Assembly: GCA_032353305.1 (NCBI GenBank)
Contig: JAUCNG010062220.1
Span: 1-14,337 of the forward strand
Length of the DNA stretch: 14,337 nucleotides
DNA from: Cephalothrix spiralis
Lineage: Eukaryota; Nemertea; Palaeonemertea; Archinemertea; Cephalotrichidae
Reading direction: 5' to 3'
Positions 8,566-14,337 of this stretch are shown here, one piece after another (the first letter of the stretch is position 1; each line of letters begins with the position of its first letter). The notes under the pieces are model-generated. The model had not been told where the DNA came from. It made no database searches and saw only the letters and a list, made by a program, of their open reading frames with translations. The position numbers and the translations under genes are program-made.

Positions 8566-8900
8566 TTAAGCCAGTGTCGTAAGATCCGTATGCATGTGTG
8601 TCAGCGGGGGAATAATGAATTTTAGGACACATTTAATAGTTTGTTAGAAGACGAAAATGTTATATTTCAGGTAATAATAATGGTGAAGAAACCTTTAGAA
8701 TAGTAATCATATACGCCATAATGAAGTATTATATTCGGGATTAAGCCAGTGTCGTAAGTTCTGTATGCATAGGTGTAAGCGGGGGAATTTTTAGGACACA
8801 AGTAGGACAAATGTGATAAAAAAATGTTATATTTAAGGTAATAATAATGGTCAAGAAACGTTTACAATAGTATATACGCGATAATGAAGTATTGTATACA
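8566..8900. repeat. Degenerate direct tandem duplication, unit about 175 bp, two copies
   Basis: Copy 1 is 8566-8740 and copy 2 is 8741 to about 8900. Both start with TTAAGCCAGTGTCGTAAG (18 identical bases) and share GTATGCAT, AGCGGGGGAA, TTTTAGGACACA, AAATGTTATATTT, GGTAATAATAATGGT and ATAATGAAGTATT in the same order. Copy 2 is shorter by about 15 bp. The repeat lies just upstream of the transposase start. Minisatellite-like repeats near the ends are common in Helentrons and their nonautonomous relatives, so it may belong to the element; that link is inference. Confidence 0.85.
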
Positions 8901-9235
8901 AATTGATTTCGAAAAAGTTGTTACAATACCGAATTTATTGATTCATAACGGTGCATGATAATTAAAAGTTTTACAAAAAATGATAAGGGCAAGAAATATT
9001 TGTACGTTATGGAGCCCAGCGAGACGAGATTTTGTTAATAATTATGAATTACATTGAAGTTGAATTTAAAGTTAATTCTATATAGGGTCAAGAAGAAAGT
9101 GTTAATTTTTGGCGCGCATTGTTAGGGAAATAATATTGTTTTTATTATTGAGCCGAGGGAAGCGAGGCTTTATTTTAGAAAATATAAGGGTTATAAAGGC
9201 AATGAATTTAAGAAACTTTCATGAAATTGTATGAC

Positions 9236-9312
9236 ATTTTAGGAGACATTGATGGAAATTTAGGAACTCATCACTATTGTAGGACATTTTAGGATACATG
9301 TATTTTAAGACA
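9236..9312. repeat. Scattered short copies of a TTTTAGGACACAT-like word
   Basis: The region holds TTTTAGGAGACATT, GTAGGACATTTTAGGATACATG and TTTTAAGACACCC in the same orientation as TTTTAGGACACA inside both copies of the tandem repeat at 8566-8900. They look like decayed extra copies of part of that unit, which would carry related sequence at least 400 bp further right. Short and imperfect, so moderate support only. Confidence 0.4.
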
Positions 9313-9629
9313 CCCGAGACCCATGTCTGCATGGCGTATGGTAGATGTAAGCTATAGGTATAGTGGTTACATGAGAGGCCGTATATATGCAGATATATAT
9401 ATGCATTGAAATTTGTTTTGTTTACATTAGTTAATAGACCCTGCATGATAAAAAAATGGTAATTTTTTGACGGATAAGTAAGTGGATGTAAGTATGTAAT
9501 GTTATAAATGTTTTTTCTGTACAAATGTACGGATTACGATTGCACATTGTATAATTCAATGAAATGATAATAGAAAACAGATTACGAGGTTCAAAAATAG
9601 ATTTTTTTAATAGCCCGGTTAATGAAAAT

Positions 9630-9642
9630 GCTGTAGCGTCGA
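9630..9642. repeat. Short direct repeat GCTGTAGCGTCGA, copy 1
   Basis: The 13-bp word recurs at 10526-10538 in the same orientation, and both copies sit in a similar setting (TTAATGA before, an AT-rich ATATTA-like run after). This is longer than expected by chance at this base composition. It may be the remnant of a dispersed repeat family. Confidence 0.5.
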
Positions 9643-9867
9643 TATTATTTGTAATACATTTATTTTTGTAAGATTTATGTGATTGCGCATGTGAAATATT
9701 AGCCCAGTGCACATATCACGTGCCGCCTAATGTGCATCTTATTATTATTTTAGATATTGCTTGTATGTGTATTTTTTATGTATTGATACGGCCCTAGTGA
9801 CTTATAATGAATAAAATTGCATTCATTAATTCGATACATGTGGACCTTTGCACTGTTTTATTCCAAA

Positions 9868-10209
9868 GTATTATTACAGGGTTTGTACGCTTTTTGTAAA
9901 TAAAGTTGTGGAACATTTAAGGGCCAGGTAAAGCGCCCAATTCGTGGGGCGGGGGACATGATGTGGTTCAAAATCATATGTTGTGAAATATTTTATACAT
10001 GAATAGAAAATATAGATTTTTTACGGGATGGAGGGGGGGGGTATTTTGGATATGTTCATCTATAACCCTGAAGGGACCCTATATAAGTGAAACCAAATGT
10101 GTTGCAATTAGTTTGATGTTGAGCTATTTTTTTATTTAAATCGACCGGACTAAAATTTGAAATGAAGAATATAAATTCAGGAGGCGTACAAACCCTGGAA
10201 CAATAATAC
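9868..10209. mobile_element. MITE-like nonautonomous DNA transposon with 14-bp perfect terminal inverted repeats
   Basis: CAGGGTTTGTACGC at 9877-9890 is matched exactly by GCGTACAAACCCTG at 10184-10197. Outside these, GTATTATT (9868-9875) pairs with AATAATAC (10202-10209) across a small offset, so the inverted arms may be about 23-26 nt. The interior has no coding capacity and contains G-rich runs (about 9945-9955 and nine G at 10033-10041). Termini starting with CAGGG would fit a hAT-type element, but I find no clean 8-bp target duplication, so the superfamily is open. It ends within about 45 bp of the exon at 10242-10327. Confidence 0.65.
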
Positions 10210-10241
10210 ATTGTCGTGGATATTTATTACATCATATTTAC

Positions 10242-10327
10242 CTGTGTGAGAAACGCTCAAAGATGAATGTACACGTATACGGTCAGGAAATACCATTTCT
10301 GGATTGCGACGTAAGAACTTCAGATGC
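10242..10327 (-). CDS. Putative internal exon of the same unrecognised split gene
   Basis: On the minus strand a strong acceptor (CATTTTCCTTTTTAG) opens an 86-nt segment that closes at a good donor (CACACAG|GTAAAT). Only one frame is free of stops; it reads HLKFLRRNPEMVFPDRIRVH and continues to SSLSVSHT. The phases are two bases in from the exon before and one base out. It is the most convincing of the three exons because both splice sites are near consensus and the codon content stands out from its AT-rich surroundings. A MITE-like inverted repeat ends 32-45 bp beyond its donor. The intron leading to the next exon would be about 9.3 kb and would contain the Helitron-like element. Function unknown. 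Confidence 0.6.
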
Positions 10328-10525
10328 CTAAAAAGGAAAATGCGATGATTAGATGGATTTCGGATTATAATAGTTACTGGTGACTTAATTTTTTGACTTA
10401 ATATATTATAAAGCATAATAAATACGGGAACGGGTGCGTAAGTCTCTTGATTTATATCGATTAAAAAAAATGGGAACACTCTGCGGTCATATATCACTAA
10501 TTATGCTTATTTTGACATTTAATGA

Positions 10526-10538
10526 GCTGTAGCGTCGA
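10526..10538. repeat. Short direct repeat GCTGTAGCGTCGA, copy 2
   Basis: Exact second copy of the word at 9630-9642, also preceded by TTAATGA. The two copies flank a segment that includes the MITE-like element and the exon at 10242-10327. Confidence 0.5.
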
Positions 10539-11010
10539 AAATATTAATGACGTTGAGGGTGAAAAAAGAGAGATTAGGTAGCCTTTATTCGTAAAATGGA
10601 TGGTAATGTAAAATAATATAATTTTAAAGAATTAGGTGTTAAGACTTAATGGTATACAGACAAGACATGTTGTAGGGTGTAAAATATGTGGGCCTGCTTT
10701 TACGAATGATACGACATCGTAGATGATAGAGGCTGATAATGTGTATCGAATTGTCATTTAATGTGTATTTATTTAGGTAGTTATTTATAACTGATTTTGA
10801 AGTATAAATTTAAATAGGCAGTGGCGTCCGATGGGTCCAAATTTTTAAAACCGGAAAAAGCGAGAGGGAAAAAGCTGAGGCCTTTTTTCAGTCCTCTTTA
10901 ATGTCGTTTGGCAAAATATTGAGAATTTTTCCACATTTCTAAGTTTCAGTGCAAATGTAGGCCTACCTCATTTATTGCGAGTATGATATGTCAGACATCC
11001 TATGTGCCAA

Positions 11011-11056
11011 AATGCCAGTGATTGATCACTGCTTAAGCTGGCATTGCAAGTGCAAT
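11011..11056. repeat. Nested and adjacent perfect palindromes
   Basis: AATGCCAG (11011-11018) pairs with CTGGCATT (11038-11045). Inside it CAGTGA-TTGA-TCACTG (11016-11031) forms a second hairpin, and directly after it ATTGCA-AG-TGCAAT (11043-11056) forms a third. The structures overlap, so they are alternatives. TGATCACT recurs just downstream at 11057-11064 in a nearby context. Confidence 0.6.
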
Positions 11057-11085
11057 GATCACTATAGTAACCTACTTCTTAGATA

Positions 11086-11121
11086 TACCTAGCGCTGAGC
11101 TAATACCTAGCGCTGAGCTAG
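11086..11121. repeat. 18-bp tandem duplication TACCTAGCGCTGAGCTAA
   Basis: Two adjacent copies (11086-11103 and 11104-11121) differ only in the last base. Each contains TAGC-GCTGA-GCTA, a small inverted repeat. It lies just after the palindrome cluster and may mark a repeat junction. Confidence 0.8.
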
Positions 11122-11272
11122 TGATAATGCATGCCCTTTTTTATTTTTTATTTAAAATTGTTCGCTGATCGGGGGAAGTCGATGGAAAGAAATTAAATGG
11201 TGAATAATTTTTGAAGAATGAATAGGCAGGGTATCTATATATAATTTGTTAAGGTATATTGTTTTATAGAAG

Positions 11273-11338
11273 TATATATAGGTGAAATAGACGTCCAATT
11301 TCATGAAATATTGGACAAATATAGAAATCCTATATATA
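11273..11338. repeat. 66-bp imperfect hairpin
   Basis: The outer arms TATATATAGG (11273-11282) and CCTATATATA (11329-11338) and the inner arms GTCCAAT (11293-11299) and ATTGGAC (11310-11316) are each perfectly complementary, separated by unpaired 10-12-nt stretches. This may be a cruciform-forming part of a nonautonomous transposon. The directly repeated TTTTATAGAA lies on both sides (about 11262 and 11341). Confidence 0.55.
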
Positions 11339-11556
11339 TATTTTATAGAACGAGTAGTACAGGCGAACCCCTTAATCCGCCCCTGGGAAGACCTTTTGTA
11401 ACGATATTTTGTTCTGAAGTTGAAGGGTAAGGTAGTAGATATGACTTTTACACTCGGGCGTTGATATTCCGAGGCCGAAGAATTGGAAGAAAAAAATGTA
11501 AGTGTTTTATACTAGTAAAAAGGAATATTGAACAATTTTAATTCACCAAATGTTTG

Positions 11557-11606
11557 AGATCCCGCAGAATTCGAAGAAATGTAAGATCCCGTGGAACTGA
11601 AAAAAT
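11557..11606. repeat. Degenerate tandem repeat beginning AGATCCCG
   Basis: AGATCCCGCAGAATTCGAAG (11557-11576) is followed at 11584 by AGATCCCGTGGAACTGAAAA. Unit about 27 bp, two imperfect copies. A looser third likeness (TTCCGAGGCCGAAGAATTGG) lies near 11467. Confidence 0.45.
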
Positions 11607-12229
11607 CAGTGGTTGACTATCTGTAAGGTATGTAGATCACACTACGGGCTTAAAAAACATATATTTATTCTATCGTCGGGTCCGTACTTTTTCACCAATG
11701 TTCAAAAAATGGTTGTGGTGATTACTGAATAAAAAAATCTGCGGTATATCAAAAAGCATTTGCAGAAGACATGCAAGATGGCGCAAAAGTTTAAAAAAGG
11801 TCTTCAATGTAACGTAGTAGACTTTGACTTTGGTCGTATATGAACAGTTTGATAAAAAATAATGAGAGAAGGCACTTTGAAATGAAAGTTGTAAAAAACG
11901 GTTCCTTCAATTTTGAAATTATTTTTAAAATATTAAATAGTCTTGAGATATGGTTTAAAATGTATTACAATTTAGAGGTTGTTTTTTGTCTTCGGTATTT
12001 AATGATTATAGACCAAAATTTATACAAAATATAGGACTTAATATTTAAAAAAATATATTTTGTTGTAATGCGATGAGAATTGGCAGGACTATAGGTATTA
12101 TGCAAAAGGTATGCTAATGGAGTGGCATTTACAGTACACTAGTATTATAGGATTTCAATTATATGACTTTGAAATGAAGAAGGAATAATTTTGCTACATT
12201 GAATTGAAATGAGAAATGAATTTACCTAC

Positions 12230-12308
12230 AAGTTTCTTAAATGTTGCATCGAAGACAGTAAGATGACATCAGCTGCTAGTTCACCATATACAATGAATAA
12301 GGTATGTC
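12230..12308 (-). CDS. Putative internal exon of an unrecognised split gene
   Basis: On the minus strand a pyrimidine-rich acceptor (TTTAATTTTTACAG) is followed by 79 nt with one long open frame containing the peptide HTLFIVYGELAADVILLSSM. The other two frames stop early. Two donors are possible: TT|GTAGGT (end at 12230), which avoids a stop and leaves two bases that fit the next exon, or TAG|GTAAAT (end at 12226), which has a better consensus but would include an in-frame TAG. I prefer the first because phase and frame agree. It joins to read QHLRN-L-HLKFLRRNP across the next junction. The product is not recognised; the Leu-rich text is compatible with a helical or leucine-rich protein. It lies 1.9 kb upstream of the next exon in the direction of transcription. 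Confidence 0.5.
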
Positions 12309-13025
12309 CTGTAAAAATTAAATATACGATACACATTAAAGGGAAGTAATGTTGATCGGGACGTGGGTGAATCTCGAAATATTACAAGTGTTAACAACGG
12401 AGAAGTGACAGCACCCGATGCCTGATATTTGAGGAGACAGACCTTATATACTTTGTAAGTGTATAAAAGGTGTACTACAGGACTATTATAATATATTGAA
12501 GGAAAATTGGACTGTTTGGTGAAGCAGTGCATGGTTATTGTCATTGTGTCAAGTGATTTGTTGAATATACAAAGGAAACGATATAAAGAACAAATTTGTA
12601 ATTTTGTACACGTGTTCTTGCCGAAAAAATATAAGGGGAGGGAAAGGAGGATAAATAAGCATTCAAAACTCACCAGAATATGTACATTAAAGTTGAATTC
12701 CTTGATTTATATAATTGGATACATTTTGTTTTAATGTGGAGGTAATTGTTTTAGGATAAGCTGGAAAAAATAAAAATGATATGAATACGAATTATATTTG
12801 ATGACAGTCAGATACAGACACACGAGGCCAATGCACAGTGGATATAATACAGGTATAAGAATGCCGGGACAAAACCCTATAAATTTATCGTGGAAATTCT
12901 GAATTTTTGGACTTGATAGCCATTAATAACACGGAAAAGGATACTGAAACCCAAATTATAACCCACATGGAGATTTGTACGCCCAGCACCACTGATACAG
13001 GCCCCCCACTCTGGCCCTCCGAAAA

Positions 13026-13110
13026 AGTAGGAAAGACAAGTAGGAATTTAAAAACAGAACAGAAAGCGATTTTTTGAGATTCCGACTTCTTCTTTTTGAC
13101 ACTGTCAGAA
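13026..13110. repeat. Dispersed repeat fragment, copy 1
   Basis: GAATTTAAAAACAGAACAGA followed by a TTTTTTGAGATTCCGACTTC segment matches the order GAATTTAAAAACTGAACAAA ... ATTTGAGATTTCGACCTCTT in copy 2 near 13410-13470. Both areas also carry GTACGCCCAG and runs of AAAGTAGGA nearby, so they look like two diverged pieces of one repeat family. Confidence 0.55.
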
Positions 13111-13323
13111 AATAAATTAATGGTGTTTCAATCAATGTTCATAGTATATTAATAGCCATTTTACTAACATGATATAAGTTTTTTCAAATAATGTAGACTG
13201 TGGTATAGTATGAAAGAAGTTTCTAAATACAGAAAATAATAAATATATACATGTAGATAGTAAAGATCAATTAACAAAAGATTTTACTAAGTAGCCGACT
13301 TCAAAAAATAATTACATATATGA

Positions 13324-13349
13324 ACATACATGTATACATACATACATAT
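13324..13349. repeat. Short CATA-type microsatellite
   Basis: ACATACATGTATACATACAT and following CATAT form a short imperfect tetranucleotide repeat. Confidence 0.6.
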
Positions 13350-13409
13350 CTAAATAGTATTAGCCTTCAATGTCATTTATGACAATAATAGACTGATATG
13401 ACTTATAAG

Positions 13410-13570
13410 GGAATTTAAAAACTGAACAAAACCAGCAGCCATAGGAGATTATTTGAGATTTCGACCTCTTAGAAGTCATTGTAGACCCCTCTTTTGAAAA
13501 AAGTAGGAATTGCAAGGAAAAGTAGGAGAAATTTAAGAAAGTAGAAAAAGTACGCCCAGTGGGAGGCCTG
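13410..13570. repeat. Dispersed repeat fragment, copy 2, with AAAGTAGGA runs
   Basis: Second copy of the fragment at 13026-13110, followed by three to four imperfect AAAAGTAG(GA) words and GTACGCCCAGTGGGAGGCC. A minus-strand frame crosses it (13360-13575), but its Phe/Ser-rich text comes from the repeated words and I do not call it a gene. Confidence 0.5.
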
Positions 13571-14071
13571 CTCATATGAACTCATGCAGTTGATCATAAT
13601 GTGGTAAAAAACTAGTACATCTGATATAAAATTGAAGAAATTCGAAGGGTGTAAAAAGTGTACAAAATTTGGAAAATAATTCCAAATTGCAACGAAATGT
13701 CAGACTTACATTTTATGAAATTTAAGTCGTACACGAAGTTTTGACATTGGAAAAGCAAGGGCCGTAGGTAAGTAAAGGTCAACACGTAAAACGTACATAC
13801 AGACTACGCCCAATTTCAAAAGTTGATAACACGGTTCTTCACATCATGGCATTTCCTTTTCTTTGTTATGTAAACAAATTATTTTGATGAATACAACCTT
13901 TAACAGGGGGCTACAAAGGTTAGATTCAAATTCCCAAATCTTGTGAATGAAGGTACCGGTAATGCGAACTAATGTGGATAGAACCAGATGTAAAAGCCAA
14001 ACCTCTGAGCTTTGTACTTATAGCCATGTGTTAAATTTTTTTCTATATATAAAACATATGAAGAAATCCCA

Positions 14072-14202
14072 GCCCATAGTCCTGTAGAGACAGATAGCGA
14101 CCGAGATAGTGTCCCTGCCTATGATGCATAGCAGTGCAGTGAGCAATCGTAGCGCTAACTTTCAGCCGCTAAGGTGGGCTATTTAGACATTTTGCCCATA
14201 GT
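14072..14202. repeat. GCCCATAGT direct repeats bounding a GC-richer patch
   Basis: GCCCATAGT occurs at 14072-14080 and 14194-14202 in the same orientation, enclosing 113 bp that are clearly richer in G and C than the surroundings and contain CTATG-ATG-CATAG. It could be a small insertion with a target duplication or just repeat debris; no inverted ends are visible. Confidence 0.3.
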
Positions 14203-14337
14203 ACCTTTTAGGCATCAACATGCTTTCTTTGTCACTAAGCCATATACTTTAAATAGTGTACGACAAAAAAAATGCACAATATACTTATGAAGGGTGATGC
14301 ATATATGGTAGGTACTACTAATATCATGGTATGGCCA

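Larger units (their letters stand above)
1155..8900 (-). mobile_element. Helitron-like transposable element, boundaries uncertain
   Basis: The element certainly includes the transposase gene and probably noncoding DNA on both sides. The right (5') limit given here is the end of the tandem repeat that begins about 140 bp upstream of the start codon; the true 5' end could be further right, up to the MITE at 9868. The left (3') limit is a candidate Helitron-style terminus: on the minus strand a 16-nt hairpin (6-bp stem, 4-nt loop) at 1165-1180 is followed about 10 nt later by CTGA ending at 1155, which fits CTRR. The next minus-strand base is A rather than the T expected for a canonical A/T target. 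HLE2-type elements have other ends, so both limits are provisional. Confidence 0.5.
8901..9867. other. Noncoding stretch between tandem repeat and MITE-like element
   Basis: No supported gene. It contains two loosely similar GC-richer patches, GAGCCCAGCGAGACGAG near 9010 and GAGCCGAGGGAAGCGAGGC at about 9151-9169. It also has a 7-bp inverted repeat TGCACAT/ATGTGCA (9708-9714, 9730-9736). The 5' end of the Helitron-like element should lie in or before this stretch, but I cannot fix it. Confidence 0.4.
10819..11385. mobile_element. Possible decayed DNA transposon with CAGTGGCG-like ends
   Basis: CAGTGGCGTCCGATGGG at 10819-10835 and, inverted, CAGGGGCGGATTAAGGGG at 11385-11368 resemble each other (about 11 of 18 positions) and resemble CAGTGGCGGA-type ends common in animal hAT-like elements. 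The 567-bp interior has no coding frame but many palindromes. I see no target duplication, so this may be one eroded element or two unrelated fragments. Confidence 0.3.
10328..12229. other. Intron between two putative exons, filled with repeat remnants
   Basis: About 1.9 kb without a supported gene. The middle third carries decayed transposon-like ends, nested palindromes and short tandem repeats listed separately. The plus-strand open frame at 11840-12034 is rich in Asn, Ile and Lys, as expected of chance translation of AT-rich DNA. Confidence 0.5.
12309..14337. other. Repeat-rich noncoding DNA right of the last recognised exon
   Basis: No supported gene in about 2 kb. The opposing open frames at 12281-12673 (minus) and 12507-12734 (plus) overlap each other and have no motif. 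A donor-like CTG|GTGAGT on the minus strand near 12671 lacks a convincing exon before it. Earlier exons of the split gene, if any, are probably beyond the window. Confidence 0.4.

Noticed and set aside
8566-8900. Repeat considered as a CRISPR array or LTR pair
   Set aside because: Only two long diverged units placed directly in tandem, without spacers and without LTR ends or a primer-binding site.
9219-9712. Two overlapping minus-strand open frames of about 100 codons
   Set aside because: Biased composition, no motif, and they overlap repeat words; chance frames.
10076-10090. TATATAAG as a possible TATA box on the plus strand
   Set aside because: It lies inside the MITE-like element and no gene starts downstream on that strand.
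12507-12734. Plus-strand 75-codon frame opposing a minus-strand 130-codon frame
   Set aside because: Each is Lys/Ile or Phe/Leu-rich with no domain, splice or initiation support.
13761-13772. Consensus-like donor TAG|GTAAGT on the plus strand
   Set aside because: No open exon with an acceptor could be placed before it.
14097-14175. GC-richer patch considered as a tRNA or tRNA-derived SINE
   Set aside because: No convincing A-box plus B-box pair and no cloverleaf could be drawn.

Overview
The window looks like animal nuclear DNA. It is AT-rich, has spliceosomal introns, and is crowded with repeats and palindromes. Frequent ACATGTA-type words would fit a mollusc or another marine invertebrate, but no marker gene settles the species and this is inference only.

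The dominant feature is one uninterrupted 2272-codon gene on the minus strand (1605-8423). It encodes the transposase of a Helitron-like element. In order the protein has an N-terminal Cys pair motif, an OTU-protease-like fold, a Cys-rich zinc-finger-like cluster, a HUH/Y2 Rep endonuclease, a PIF1-type SF1B helicase, and a C-terminal GIY-YIG nuclease-like domain. The last domain sits where Helentrons usually carry an EEP (AP-endonuclease-like) domain, and it is the most unusual thing here. It keeps the SLX1-like scaffold but seems to have lost the usual catalytic Arg, and possibly the Glu. The Rep and helicase motifs are essentially complete, so the element looks young.

Around it are what appear to be three exons of an unrelated split gene, also on the minus strand: 12230-12308, 10242-10327 and 859-968 (the last with a stop codon). 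Their phases can be joined. If so, the Helitron-like element lies inside a roughly 9.3-kb intron, in the same orientation as the host gene. I do not recognise the host protein.

Layout from left to right: 1-858 is a possible 3' UTR and downstream flank with a weak exon candidate at the edge; 859-968 is the putative last exon; 969-1604 is intron and element 3' noncoding DNA with one Helitron-like terminal hairpin candidate; 1605-8423 is the transposase; 8424-9867 is element 5' noncoding and intron DNA with a degenerate tandem duplication of about 175 bp; 9868-10209 is a MITE-like element with 14-bp perfect inverted termini, ending just beside the next exon; 10242-10327 is an exon; 10328-12229 is an intron filled with palindromes, short tandem repeats and decayed transposon-like ends; 12230-12308 is an exon; 12309-14337 is repeat-rich noncoding DNA with no gene that I can support.
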